DNA of 64,000 nucleotides. Origin: Prevotella sp. GTDB lineage: Bacteria > Bacteroidota > Bacteroidia > Bacteroidales > Bacteroidaceae. The stretch lies in assembly GCA_017619375.1 (NCBI GenBank), contig JAFZSL010000007.1, positions 124,001 to 188,000 of the forward strand, in the 5' to 3' direction. The translations under genes and the position numbers were made by a program. Below the pieces are notes generated by a model that saw only the letters and a program-made list of their open reading frames with translations, ran no database searches and was not told the DNA's origin. How positions within the stretch are numbered: position 1 is the stretch's first letter; the number at the start of each line of letters is the position of its first letter. Positions 1-9,210 of the stretch are shown here, one piece after another.

Positions 1-432
1 GAAGATGTTCACACCAGGACCAAGCATCACGTTCTTGTTACGGTAGAGCGCCTCTTCCCCAAGGCTTTCGCCATAGGCGCGGGAAAGGGAGGGGTTCCAC
101 GTGGCGGTGAGGCAGGTGAGGGCGGGGAAGGCCACACATGAGTCGTTGGTCTGTCCCGCCTGCTCCCATTCGTCCCATAATACGTCAGGGCGCACGCCAT
201 GGGGGCCGTCGTCGGTCCACAGGTCGGGGAATCCGAGGCGTTTCACACCAGGAGACGAGAATTTGGACTGCGCATGGATGATGGCAATCTTCTCGTCAAG
301 TGTCATGCGCCGCAAGGCATCCTCAACCCTTGTCTCGATGTCGGTGGACTCGTCGAGGTACACGCGCCTGTCTTGAGCCTGGGTATGCAGGCTCAAGGCA
401 AGCATCGTAATGATAATTGTTGTCTTCTTCAT
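1..432 (-). CDS. GH3 family beta-glucosidase, N-terminal part (cut by left window edge)
   Basis: The first 144 codons of a secreted glycoside hydrolase family 3 enzyme are present; the rest lies beyond the left edge. Residues 1-20 form a signal peptide ending in TQAQ. Then come the GH3 N-terminal signatures RRMTLDEKIAIIH, a WTDDGPHGVR segment, FPALTCLTATWNPSL, and GPGVNIF at the edge, matching the N-terminal barrel of GH3 beta-glucosidases; the nucleophile region is not in the window. The start ATG overlaps the GH16 stop codon as ATGA, so translation is probably coupled. As last gene of a SusC-SusD-SGBP-GH16-GH3 operon it most likely releases glucose in the periplasm from beta-glucan oligosaccharides made by the GH16 enzyme. 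The family call is firm; the exact linkage is inferred from context. Confidence 0.92.
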   Translation of the reverse strand, partial: MKKTTIIITMLALSLHTQAQDRRVYLDESTDIETRVEDALRRMTLDEKIAIIHAQSKFSSPGVKRLGFPDLWTDDGPHGVRPDVLWDEWEQAGQTNDSCVAFPALTCLTATWNPSLSRAYGESLGEEALYRNKNVMLGPGVNIF

Positions 433-1529
433 TTCTTATGGAAAACTCTTACATAATCTACTTCCATGGTCACGGGCAGGGCGCTTTCGTCCACACCTTG
501 TGCGCCGCCCCAGTCACCGCCCCACGCGAGGTTGAGGATGACATAGAACTCCTTGTTGAACGGCCATGTGTTCTTGTTGCCATTGCCGTCGTTGTCGAAG
601 TGAAGCAGCGGATTGCCGTCGACATAGGTCTGTATGTAGTTCTCTGTCCATTCCAATGCGTATACGTGGAAGTCGTCTTCTGCTCCTGAGGTGTAACGTT
701 CAGCTGTCTTCTGAGTGCCTTTCGTGTGGTTGTAACTGTTGCAGTGGATGGAAGAGGAAGTGTAGTTGGGGTGGTAACCCACCTCTTCCATGATGTCGAT
801 TTCGCCGCAAGTGGGCCAACCGTCGCTTTCGTTGACGGGCATCATCCAGAAGGCGGGCCAGGTGCCTTTGCCTTTGGGCAACTTGATTCTTGCCTCCACC
901 CATCCATACTTCCAACCTGTCTTCTTCTTGCCATAGATGCGGCCTGAATAAATCTTGCCGTCTTCCTTCTTGCAAGTGATTTTCAACGTTCCGTTGCTCA
1001 CAGCTGTAACGCCGTTGCCGTTGACATAGTTTTGCTTCTCGTTGTTCACCCACCCGGCGCTCTTCACCTCGTGCACCCAGTCGGTACCCAGGGAAGTGCC
1101 GTTGAACTCGTCATTCCAGTCGAGTTCGTAGCCTTCGGGAACCTGTATTGTCGGGTCGACGGAGGGACGGGGAATGCCGGGTTGTTTGACGCTGACGACT
1201 TGGCGGACATTGCCGGTCTTTACAGTCACTGTTCCCAAGCGCTCGTCATAGGTGTTGTTTTCTGCAGCCTTGACGGTTATTGCGCCAACTTTGTCCATTG
1301 AACTTTGGGGGGTGACGGCCAGCCAACTGTCATTGGTATAGGCCGACCATTCACCGCTTGACTTCACATTGACCATCTGCTCGCCTCCGGTGGCGACGAA
1401 AGTCAGTTCCATGGGCGAACAAATGATTTCGCCTTTGGCTTTGCTGGTGTTGTCATCATCACCGCCGCCGCATCCGGCGGCAGTGACGAGACAAGCGAAA
1501 ATGATACTGTATAGCATCGTTTTGTTCAT
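429..1529 (-). CDS. GH16 endo-beta-glucanase lipoprotein (laminarinase/lichenase type) with BACON domain
   Basis: A 366-residue surface lipoprotein. The signal peptide ends at a lipobox with Cys20. Residues about 35-117 form a BACON domain, a module common in Bacteroidetes glycan enzymes. The GH16 catalytic domain covers about 135-364 and contains the active-site strand CGEIDIMEEVG, giving E243 as nucleophile, D245, and E248 as acid/base; the extra Met between them is the beta-bulge form typical of laminarinases and beta-1,3(4)-glucanases. Other family motifs are the segments around GTWPAFWMMP and the tail MEVDYVRVF. It starts 4 bp after the SGBP gene and its stop overlaps the GH3 start. It probably cuts beta-1,3- or mixed-linkage glucan at the cell surface before import by SusC/SusD. 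Substrate is inferred from family and operon, not proven. Confidence 0.93.
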   Translation of the reverse strand: MNKTMLYSIIFACLVTAAGCGGGDDDNTSKAKGEIICSPMELTFVATGGEQMVNVKSSGEWSAYTNDSWLAVTPQSSMDKVGAITVKAAENNTYDERLGTVTVKTGNVRQVVSVKQPGIPRPSVDPTIQVPEGYELDWNDEFNGTSLGTDWVHEVKSAGWVNNEKQNYVNGNGVTAVSNGTLKITCKKEDGKIYSGRIYGKKKTGWKYGWVEARIKLPKGKGTWPAFWMMPVNESDGWPTCGEIDIMEEVGYHPNYTSSSIHCNSYNHTKGTQKTAERYTSGAEDDFHVYALEWTENYIQTYVDGNPLLHFDNDGNGNKNTWPFNKEFYVILNLAWGGDWGGAQGVDESALPVTMEVDYVRVFHKK

Positions 1530-1533
1530 AGGG

Positions 1534-3927
1534 CTAATTCTTTTCTAAATAAATCTTGCTGATGGTCACTTCGGTGTTGGCCGGGTTGCCGCCAAAGTCG
1601 AAGAACAAGCTGATTTGCGGCATGTCGCCAGGACATTCCTTGGCCTTGAACTTGATGACGTTGTCTTCGTAGGCAGCCAGGTTGACACGCTCGGCGAAGA
1701 AGAAGTTGTTGTCGTCACCCGTTTGGGTCAATTTCACCGTCACACCGTTCAAGTCGACGTTGGGCGTCATCAGACAGCAGAAGGTATACTTCTCGCCAGC
1801 GTTGGCGGAGAGGTCGGTGCGGAAGGCCATCTGGGCTTGCCATTGGTCTGTTGTGGCTTCGGTGAGCTGGAGGGTGTAGCTGTCGCCCTTGTGGCTGAGC
1901 GAGGGATTGGGAAGTTGGTTCCATCCTGGTGCGTAGTAGAAGAACATCTCGCACTCAGAGGCGTCCACACTCTTCCATAGGTTGTTGGAGGAGTTGTAAT
2001 CCCAGTCCATCACGTTGTCGCCACCGCCGCCGGGGGTGTCGCCGGGTTGTCCGGCACCGTCGTCACAGCCATGCTCCTTGAGCACGATATCGCGTATGGT
2101 AATCTCGGTGCCAGCCTGGTTGCCGCCAAAGTCGAAGACAATCTTCACGCTGTTGATGTCCTTGCCTTCCATATTGCTCTTGTAGAAGACATAGTCCTCA
2201 TAGGCTTTCAACTGCACCACCTCGTCGAAGTAGAGCAGGCCGTCGTCGGTCTCCTCGCAAATCTTCACCGTGACGTTGTTGTGGTCTTTAGTGGCGTTGA
2301 GCACACAGGAGAAGTCATAGTTGGTGGAGGAGTTGGTGGTCATGTCGGTGTGGAAGAAGTACTGGCACTGCCACTTGTCGGTTGTGGCCTCGGGGAGGGT
2401 GAGGGTGAAGGCGCTACCCTTGACTGTCTGCACGGGGTCGGCTATCTGGTTCCAACCTGGTGCGTACCAATAGGTGTTGGTGTAATTTGTCGTACGGAAC
2501 ATGTTGCAGGCGTTGTCGTAATTGTAGCCGTTGAACTCAGTTTCCGTGGGCAGGGATGTGCCATCGTCACAACCATGCTCCTTGAGAACGATGTCGCGCA
2601 CGGTCATCTCGGTGCCAGCCTGGTTGCCGCCAAAGTCGAAAACAATCTTCACGCTGTTGATGTCCTTGCCTGGCATGTCGCTCTTATAGAATACATAATC
2701 CTCATAGGCTTTCAACTGGATGACCTCGTCAAAGTAGAGCAGGCCGTCATCGGTCTCCTCGCAAATCTTCACCGTGACGTTGTTGTGGTCTTTGCTGGAG
2801 TTGAACACGCACGAGAAGTCATAGTTGGTGGAGGAGTTGGTGGTCATGTCGGTGTGGAAGAAGTACTGGCACTGCCACTTGTCGGTTGTAGCCTCGGGGA
2901 GGGTGAGGGTGAAGGCGCTGCCGTTGACAGTCTGCACGGGGTCGGCTATCTGGTTCCATCCGGGGGCGTACCAGTAAGTGTTGGTGTACTGTGCCGTGCG
3001 GAACATGTTGCAATCGCTGTCATACTTGAAGCCCTTGAACTCCTCTTTGCCGGCGCTCTTCTCGGTGACAAGGATGAAGTGCCATGCGATGCTGCCGTTG
3101 TCATAGACCAACTCCATGTGCTTGGGTTTCAGGTCAACAATCTTGAATTTCGGAGTATTCCACTGGTCGTCGTTGGAGATGTAGGGGAAGCGAGTGTGTG
3201 CAGGGAGGACGAGATAGACGTCGTCGCCTTGGACAGTGAATTCATAAGTGGACTGTTGCTTGTCCACGTTCACCATCACGTCTTCGGAGGCTGTGCCGTT
3301 ATTGGTTTCGGCGAATGACTTGGCTTCCTTGTTCACATACATCGTGCCACCCTCGCCTGGATCATAGACATAGGTGCCGTTGGGCATGAAGGTCACGACA
3401 TCGTCATACACACCGAAGTTGGCTTTGTCGTTGGGGGCTGCCGACCACCATTCGGTGCCGTCTGTCCCTGAAGGACCGCAACCCATGTGGCCGGCCTCGG
3501 CACTGGCGATATACCATTGCTTGCCGCCTTCATCAGCACCGGCCATACGCGTGATGTAGCCGGAGAAATCTACGATGGAGTTGTTGAAATGGAAGGTTTT
3601 CACACCTTTACCGTCGCTGATGCCGTTGCGGTTGCCCACACGGTATTCCACGGAGTAGTCACCGGAGTTGGCATAGATTTTCTTGAACGGGTTGCGCGTG
3701 GAATAAGTCTTCCCGTCGACAATCCATACGGGGTATTGGGCGGTATTGTTGAGCTTCAAGGTCACCTGGTTGATTTCCTGGTCAAGCTCCATGGTGATGT
3801 CTGCATCGGAGGCATTGGGTATGCCGTTGGGGTCGAGGCCTGCATAGTCGTCGGGCGAACAGGCGGCGAGTGCCAGACCAGCCATCAGGATGCTACCGAT
3901 ATGTTTTGCTATATTCTTCATGATCAT
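1534..3927 (-). CDS. Surface glycan-binding lipoprotein (SusE/SGBP-B position) with three related binding domains
   Basis: A 797-residue lipoprotein with lipobox Cys23. An N-terminal PKD-like region (about 45-115) is followed by a region ending near residue 290 and then three related domains. Domains one and two (about 297-464 and 465-632) are almost identical, offset by exactly 168 residues, and share WYAPGWNQIADPVQTV and VKIVFDFGGNQAGTE. The third (about 645-797) is diverged but keeps YAPGWNQ and FFDFGGNPANTEV. The shape suggests carbohydrate-binding modules of the jelly-roll type, but I cannot name a CBM family from sequence alone. It sits directly after SusD (7 bp gap), the usual place of a second surface glycan-binding protein, and probably holds beta-glucan at the surface for the GH16 enzyme. 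The near-identity of two domains suggests recent duplication. Confidence 0.85.
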   Translation of the reverse strand: MIMKNIAKHIGSILMAGLALAACSPDDYAGLDPNGIPNASDADITMELDQEINQVTLKLNNTAQYPVWIVDGKTYSTRNPFKKIYANSGDYSVEYRVGNRNGISDGKGVKTFHFNNSIVDFSGYITRMAGADEGGKQWYIASAEAGHMGCGPSGTDGTEWWSAAPNDKANFGVYDDVVTFMPNGTYVYDPGEGGTMYVNKEAKSFAETNNGTASEDVMVNVDKQQSTYEFTVQGDDVYLVLPAHTRFPYISNDDQWNTPKFKIVDLKPKHMELVYDNGSIAWHFILVTEKSAGKEEFKGFKYDSDCNMFRTAQYTNTYWYAPGWNQIADPVQTVNGSAFTLTLPEATTDKWQCQYFFHTDMTTNSSTNYDFSCVFNSSKDHNNVTVKICEETDDGLLYFDEVIQLKAYEDYVFYKSDMPGKDINSVKIVFDFGGNQAGTEMTVRDIVLKEHGCDDGTSLPTETEFNGYNYDNACNMFRTTNYTNTYWYAPGWNQIADPVQTVKGSAFTLTLPEATTDKWQCQYFFHTDMTTNSSTNYDFSCVLNATKDHNNVTVKICEETDDGLLYFDEVVQLKAYEDYVFYKSNMEGKDINSVKIVFDFGGNQAGTEITIRDIVLKEHGCDDGAGQPGDTPGGGGDNVMDWDYNSSNNLWKSVDASECEMFFYYAPGWNQLPNPSLSHKGDSYTLQLTEATTDQWQAQMAFRTDLSANAGEKYTFCCLMTPNVDLNGVTVKLTQTGDDNNFFFAERVNLAAYEDNVIKFKAKECPGDMPQISLFFDFGGNPANTEVTISKIYLEKN
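2032..3039. repeat. Two tandem copies of a 504-bp coding repeat
   Basis: Two head-to-tail 504-bp units (about 2032-2535 and 2536-3039) lie in frame inside the surface glycan-binding lipoprotein gene. Long stretches are identical at the DNA level: the segment near 2257 recurs at 2761 exactly 504 bp away. Unit edges are approximate because repeat boundaries are arbitrary. The conservation at DNA level means recent duplication or gene conversion, and the array could expand or contract by recombination without breaking the frame. Confidence 0.9.
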
Positions 3928-3934
3928 CGTCGGA

Positions 3935-5464
3935 TTAATAGTTGTTTTGAGTTAATGTACCTTGGGCTGCGTCAATCTCGTTCTGCGGGATGGGCAGATA
4001 CTTTTTGCTCTCAGACCAGCTGTTGGTGCGATATCCGAATTCATCGGGAACGAGCACGGTGGATGCCTTGCCGGTGCGGATGAGGTCCCAGTAGCGCTTG
4101 CCTTCACCAACAAACTCCAATGCGCGCTCTTGCAGGATGTTGTCCTCGGTGGCGGCAACATTGTCGGTCAGGCCGGCGCGATGGTGCACGCGATTCAGGT
4201 AGTCGGCGGCCTTGGAAGCGTCGCCTCCGGTCTTCAGTAACAGTTCGGCTGCGTTGAGCAGCACCTCGGAGAAACGGTAGATGCGGAGGTTGTTATTCCA
4301 ATTCAGATCGCCATCGGCTATTTGGTCCTTGTTGTCGCCGGTGTGGGCAACATACTTTTCAAGGAAGAGTCCGGTGTCTTGGTAGCGGGGCTTGTAACTG
4401 CCCACGGCTGCTGCGTTCCAGCAAGTGGCGTCGCGACGGGCGTCGCCATCGGCATACATGTCGTAGGTGGACTGGCGGATGGGGGCGAATCCCCAGCCGT
4501 TGTCATGGCCATCGGTGCCGTCGGCCCAGCCGTTAGGACTGATGAGACGAGGAAGGACTGTGCCCCCTGCATTCAGCGGGGCACCCCAGGAGCGGTATGC
4601 TCCGTCGTCCTTGTAGTTGATTTCCCATATCGACTCCACGCTCCATTCGCCACTCTCTTTGAAGATGCCAGAGTAGTCGTCGAGGAGGGCGTAGTTGCCG
4701 CTGCCGATGATCTCTTCCATGTATTGGAGTGCCTTGGCATAGCGGCCGCTGTCTTTCTGGTACATTACGATTTCTGCATAGAGCATGTAGGCCATGGCCT
4801 TTGTCACACGTCCGTAGTTCTCGGAAGTGGTCTTCATAGGTAAAGCGTTGAGGCCAATGGCTCCCTCGAGGTCGGCTATGATATGGTTGTATACTTCGTC
4901 GGCTGGGATTTGCTCGGCAAGGTAGGGGGAGTTCAAGTTGGTCTCATAATAGGGGATGTTGCCCCAGAACTTCCAAAGCCAGGTGTAGTAGAACACCCTG
5001 AGCACACGGGCCTGGGCTTCATAGGAAGCGGCGTTTTTGGGAGTGATGTTCTCGCCTGCCCAACCGATGTAGGTGAGGACGTCGTTACTGCGTTTCACAC
5101 CGCTGTATGCGACATCCCACAACCAGACCATGCAGTTGGTGGGAATGGCTTCGTAGTTCATCATCAAGTGCCAGAACTGGTTGTCGGTCTTGTCGGCACC
5201 GCCTACCCATATCTGGTCGGCCATGATGTCGCTCATGATGTTCACCGGGTTGTATTGGGTGTGTGCCCCTGCTCCCCAGTCGGGCCACTCCAACGGGTCG
5301 TAGGCGGCGACGAGGGCTTCTTGTACATGCTCGTCGTTGGTGAAATAGGTGTCAATGAAGTCCTGCGTGGGCGACTCCACTTCTAGGAAACTGTCCTTGC
5401 AGCTGGTGGTCAAGGTCAGGGCTGCAGCAAGCAGGGCTACGGGGATATAACTGTATTTTTTCAT
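3935..5464 (-). CDS. susD-like: SusD-family outer-membrane glycan-binding lipoprotein
   Basis: A 509-residue lipoprotein with signal peptide and lipobox Cys22 (LTTSCKDSFLEVESPTQDF), the standard SusD start. Family features include a TPR-rich N-terminal half, the segment WNNNLRIYRFSEVLLNAAELLLK, and the C-terminal ERALEFVGEGKRYWDLIRTG motif close to the end. SusD proteins form the lid of the SusC channel and bind the oligosaccharide before transport. The gene is 19 bp downstream of susC and 7 bp upstream of the SGBP gene, all in one direction, so they form one transcript. Length is normal for the family. The neighbouring GH16 and GH3 genes suggest beta-glucan oligosaccharides as ligand; that part is inference. 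Confidence 0.97.
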   Translation of the reverse strand: MKKYSYIPVALLAAALTLTTSCKDSFLEVESPTQDFIDTYFTNDEHVQEALVAAYDPLEWPDWGAGAHTQYNPVNIMSDIMADQIWVGGADKTDNQFWHLMMNYEAIPTNCMVWLWDVAYSGVKRSNDVLTYIGWAGENITPKNAASYEAQARVLRVFYYTWLWKFWGNIPYYETNLNSPYLAEQIPADEVYNHIIADLEGAIGLNALPMKTTSENYGRVTKAMAYMLYAEIVMYQKDSGRYAKALQYMEEIIGSGNYALLDDYSGIFKESGEWSVESIWEINYKDDGAYRSWGAPLNAGGTVLPRLISPNGWADGTDGHDNGWGFAPIRQSTYDMYADGDARRDATCWNAAAVGSYKPRYQDTGLFLEKYVAHTGDNKDQIADGDLNWNNNLRIYRFSEVLLNAAELLLKTGGDASKAADYLNRVHHRAGLTDNVAATEDNILQERALEFVGEGKRYWDLIRTGKASTVLVPDEFGYRTNSWSESKKYLPIPQNEIDAAQGTLTQNNY

Positions 5465-5483
5465 AATGGTAGTCCTTTATATG

Positions 5484-8400
5484 TTAGAATGCGATATTGA
5501 CGCCGACAGTCCAAACACGGGCCTGCGGATATACACCGTAGTCGACACCGAGAGAGGTTGTCGTGGAAGAGATTTCAGGGTCGAAACCATGATACTTGGT
5601 AAAGGTGAGCAGATTCTCTCCTGCGACATAGAAGCGAAGGGAGGAGATAAGGAATTGCCTCGTGAGGCTCGTGGGAAGTGTGTAGCCCAACTGTATGTTC
5701 TTCAGGCGCATGTAACTGCCGTCATAGACATAGAGGTCGCTCGACTGCCAGTTCTGGCTGTCGCCAAGGGCGAATCTTGGAATCTTGTTGCTCGTGCCTT
5801 CGCCTGTCCAACGGGCAAGCATCCACGAGGGAAGGTTCACTGTGGAGATGTCGGTACGACGTGTGGCATCGAAGATGTCGTTGCCCATTGTGCCTTGAAG
5901 CATCATGCTGAAGTCGAAGCCTTTCCAACCGGCGCTGAGGTTGAGACCGAAGGTCCAGTCGGGCATGCCGTTGCCGATGTCGGTGCGGTCGTCGTCGGTG
6001 ATCTTGCCGTCGCCGTTGATATCGACGAACCTGACGTCACCTGCCACGGCATTGGGCTGTATCTTCTCACCGGCGGCATTCAGATAGGTGTCGATTTCAT
6101 CCTGGTTCTGGAAGACGCCGTCAGTCTTGTAACCGTAGAAGTAGGGGAAGGGTTTACCGTTCTGGGCTCGGGAGATGGTGCCTGCGCCCTGGAAGGAGTC
6201 GTAGTTGGCCCATCCTGTCTCGTTGCCGTATTCTATCAACTTGTTTTTCAAATAGGTGAGGTTACCACCGATGCGGAAGTTGAAGTCGTTGATATGGAAC
6301 TTGTAGATGGCTTCCATCTCCACGCCGGAGTTCTCCATCTTGCCTACGTTGCCGATGGGTTTCGACTCGCCCACATACGAGGGGATGTTCATCTCCATTA
6401 GCATGCCGTTGGTGGTCTTCTTGTAGTAGTCGATGGTGAACGTGAGGGCGTTCCTCAGGAAACCGAAGTCAAGGCCGAAGTCCAATTGCTCGCTCTCTTC
6501 CCATTTCAAGTCGGGGTTGGGCAGGCCGCTGGCTTTCACGCCGGTGGTGTTGGTGTTGCTGCCAAAGATGTAGTTGTTGCCTTTGGCTGTCATCACGGTA
6601 TAGCGGAAATTGCCGATGTTCTCATTACCGTTCTTTCCCCAAGACAAACGAGCTTTCAAAGAGTTGAGCCATGACAGGCGGTCTTTCATGAATGGCTCGT
6701 TGGTGATGTTCCATCCCAAGGAGAAGGAGGGGAAGGTGGCGTAGTGGTTGTTGGAACCAAAACGGCTCGAACCGTCGCGACGCACCGTAGCTTGCAGCAT
6801 GTAACGCTCGTCGTAGTTGTAACTGAGACGGGCGAAGAGGGAGGAGATGGTGGCGTATGGGTTCTTGCCGCCATAGACGCTGATGTTGGTGGTGTAGCCG
6901 TCATATACCTCCACGGTCTGTTCCTTGCCATTCTCGTCAATGTATGTCAGTTCATGGGTGTCAATGGTGACGGGGGTGCCCACACCATAGGTGTAGTCGA
7001 TGTAGGGTTTCGAACCGTTGGGGTCCATCATGTTGGAGGCGGAACCGCCAAGGTAGTAGCCTCTGCTTTGCTTGGCACTTTGGCCGAGGATGATGGAGAA
7101 TGCGTGCTTGCCGATTTCCTTGTCGTAACTCAGCACGTTCTCTATTTGCCAGACGGTGCCACGGTCGCTTTCGGAATAGACGCCGGTGCGGGTGGCCTTG
7201 TTGTTGCCAGAAAGGTAGAACAACTTGGTGTATCCGTCGTTGCCCCAGAAGGAGAGGTCGGCACCATAGGAGGAGCGGAACTTGAGGTTGTCCCATAGTT
7301 GGAGTTCGGCGGAGAAATTGGCCACGAACTTATGGCTCCATCCTTGTGAACCGGGGAGGGAGAGGGAGGCGATGGGGTTCACCATCTCGTTGTACTCCGT
7401 GCCGGGCACCATGAAGAGGCGGCCTTGGGAGTCGTAGATGGGGGTGTAGTCGATGTTGTTTTTGTATAACTCCAACTGTGCCTCAGGGTTGGGATCATAG
7501 ACCGTGAGGATGGGAGACAACGCAAGGGCGGAGCCCAAGGGTGAGCCCCATTGGGAGTTGACGTCCACGCCTTTGCTCTTGATGCGGGCGTAGGAGACGT
7601 TGGCGGTGAGTTTCAGGTTGTTGAGGAAGTCGCGCTGTTGGGAGTAATCGAAGATATTGGCACCGAAATTGCCACGGAGGGTGAGGCGCTCATAGTTCGA
7701 ACGGTCATAGTTGCCGCCGATGATGCCTTCTTGGGTGTAATAGCCAGCGCTGAGCAGGTAGTTGAGTTTCTCGCTCGCACCGCTTATGCTCAGTTGGTGG
7801 TTCACCACGGGGGCGTTGTAATTGAACACCTCTTCTTGCCAGTCGGTTCCCTCGCCATAGGAATAGGGGTCGGCATAAATGGGGGCCATGCCGGCATTCA
7901 CCCTCCCTTCATTCATCATCACGGCATATTCACTGGCGTTGAGCACGTCGCGCTTCTTCCATGGACTCTGCCATCCATAGGAGAAGTCGTAGTTCACACG
8001 TGTGGAACCAACCTTGCCGGTTTTCGTGGTGACAATGATGACACCGTTGGCTGCACGGGCGCCATAGACGGCTCCTGATGCGGCGTCTTTCAGCACCTCG
8101 ATGGAAGCGATGTCGTTGGGGTTGAGGTAGTCGAGACCTCCCTCGATGGGCATGCCATCGACGATGTAGAGAGGTTCACTATTGGTTATGGTTCCCACGC
8201 CGCGTACACGCACACGGGCGGCGGCACCTGGCTGACCAGAGGATGAGGTGACGGTGACACCGGAAGCCAGACCCTTCAACGCATTGTCCATACGAACGGG
8301 TGCCGTACCTTCCAAGTCTTCAGCGGTAACCTTGGCAATGGAAGCGGTCACCACGCTTTTCTTCTGGACACCGTAACCGATGACCACGACCTCGTCGAGC

Positions 8401-8696
8401 ATCTCCTGGTCGGTTTGCAATACGATGTGCAGGCCGTCGGCAGCTTTCACTTCCTGGGTGGCGTAGCCGATGTAGGAGATAACCAAGGTGGAACCCTCAT
8501 CGACAGAAACGCTGAAGTATCCTTCGATGTTGGTCACACCACCGTTCGTAGTGCCCTTCTGTACAACAGATGCGCCGATTACGGGTTCGTCCTGGCTGTC
8601 TAAGACCTGGCCGGAATACACCCGTTTCTGCGCAAGGGCAGTTGCCGATATCATCATCAATGACAACAGCAAGAATGTAAACTTGTTTAATTTCAT
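5484..8696 (-). CDS. susC-like: SusC-family TonB-dependent glycan transporter
   Basis: A 1070-residue outer-membrane receptor. Signal peptide residues 1-22 end in ALAQ. Residues about 25-95 are the carboxypeptidase-regulatory-like domain (VYSGQVLDSQDEPVIGASV), followed by a TonB box-like DEVVVIGYG near 100-109 and a plug domain with MDNALKGLASGV, the RVRVRGVGT segment and LYIVDGMPI. The barrel contains LPNPDLKWEESEQLDFGLDF and ends in an aromatic terminal strand (WTVGVNIAF). It imports bound oligosaccharides through the outer membrane using TonB-ExbBD energy. It is the first gene of the operon, with a Bacteroidetes promoter about 75 bp upstream. No regulator (HTCS, SusR or ECF sigma/anti-sigma pair) is found next to it in the window. 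Confidence 0.97.
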   Translation of the reverse strand: MKLNKFTFLLLSLMMISATALAQKRVYSGQVLDSQDEPVIGASVVQKGTTNGGVTNIEGYFSVSVDEGSTLVISYIGYATQEVKAADGLHIVLQTDQEMLDEVVVIGYGVQKKSVVTASIAKVTAEDLEGTAPVRMDNALKGLASGVTVTSSSGQPGAAARVRVRGVGTITNSEPLYIVDGMPIEGGLDYLNPNDIASIEVLKDAASGAVYGARAANGVIIVTTKTGKVGSTRVNYDFSYGWQSPWKKRDVLNASEYAVMMNEGRVNAGMAPIYADPYSYGEGTDWQEEVFNYNAPVVNHQLSISGASEKLNYLLSAGYYTQEGIIGGNYDRSNYERLTLRGNFGANIFDYSQQRDFLNNLKLTANVSYARIKSKGVDVNSQWGSPLGSALALSPILTVYDPNPEAQLELYKNNIDYTPIYDSQGRLFMVPGTEYNEMVNPIASLSLPGSQGWSHKFVANFSAELQLWDNLKFRSSYGADLSFWGNDGYTKLFYLSGNNKATRTGVYSESDRGTVWQIENVLSYDKEIGKHAFSIILGQSAKQSRGYYLGGSASNMMDPNGSKPYIDYTYGVGTPVTIDTHELTYIDENGKEQTVEVYDGYTTNISVYGGKNPYATISSLFARLSYNYDERYMLQATVRRDGSSRFGSNNHYATFPSFSLGWNITNEPFMKDRLSWLNSLKARLSWGKNGNENIGNFRYTVMTAKGNNYIFGSNTNTTGVKASGLPNPDLKWEESEQLDFGLDFGFLRNALTFTIDYYKKTTNGMLMEMNIPSYVGESKPIGNVGKMENSGVEMEAIYKFHINDFNFRIGGNLTYLKNKLIEYGNETGWANYDSFQGAGTISRAQNGKPFPYFYGYKTDGVFQNQDEIDTYLNAAGEKIQPNAVAGDVRFVDINGDGKITDDDRTDIGNGMPDWTFGLNLSAGWKGFDFSMMLQGTMGNDIFDATRRTDISTVNLPSWMLARWTGEGTSNKIPRFALGDSQNWQSSDLYVYDGSYMRLKNIQLGYTLPTSLTRQFLISSLRFYVAGENLLTFTKYHGFDPEISSTTTSLGVDYGVYPQARVWTVGVNIAF

Positions 8697-8772
8697 ACGA
8701 AGATGTTTAAGTATTAAGTTAGAATAAAATTGAACTCAGGTTGTAGGTTAGGCGTTTCACCTCATTTTTTTG

Positions 8773-8802
8773 CAAAGATAGGAAAAATGAAAGGAGTTGA
8801 AA
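8773..8802 (-). promoter_or_regulatory. Probable promoter of the susC operon
   Basis: On the minus strand a -7 element TATCTTTG (8780-8773) fits TAnnTTTG exactly, with TTTC (8802-8799) 18 bases upstream as a weak -33 element. Transcription would start near 8766, giving a leader of about 70 bases before the susC ATG. Confidence 0.7.
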
Positions 8803-9060
8803 CACCTCTTGATGGAAAAAGTGGATGAAAGCATTTGCTTCAATTTAATAAAATGCTGTAATTCAAATGGTTGCTAAAAATATAAAAAATAAAAAAGTGG
8901 ATGAAATATAGAGGTGTAATTCTAACAATTAATCATAATTTCATACAATTTTGGCGGTTTCTATGTCATGAAGACCCTTTGAAAGAGATAATAGGAAAAC
9001 AAGTTAAGCTTTAGAAATCACCGTTCCTGTTTTAGCAGTGAACAGAGGGGTTGAGATATC

Positions 9061-9089
9061 AAAAAAAGACCGCATGAAATTTGCGGTCT
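9061..9089 (-). terminator. Intrinsic terminator downstream of the CotH gene
   Basis: On the minus strand an 8-bp perfect stem AGACCGCA/TGCGGTCT with a 7-base loop is followed directly by a run of seven T. It lies about 120 bases after the stop codon of the CotH gene at 9211. The rest of the 8697-9210 gap is AT-rich and holds the susC promoter but no gene I can support. Confidence 0.85.
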
Positions 9090-9210
9090 GAAAAGGCAAT
9101 TTGTATATTTGGAGGATGGCGGACAATGATAGCCTACATCATCCACTCGAATGTCCAATCATACAGCGTAATTGAAGTTCACGATGAAGGGGTTTTTTCT
9201 ATCTTATTGG

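Noticed and set aside
2047-3318. Long plus-strand reading frame (423 codons) opposite the surface glycan-binding gene
   Set aside because: It is antisense to a well-supported gene, mirrors its repeats, lacks a promoter and has no recognisable domain.
5466-6401. Plus-strand reading frame opposite the end of susC
   Set aside because: Antisense to a clear SusC barrel; composition is that of a mirrored coding strand.
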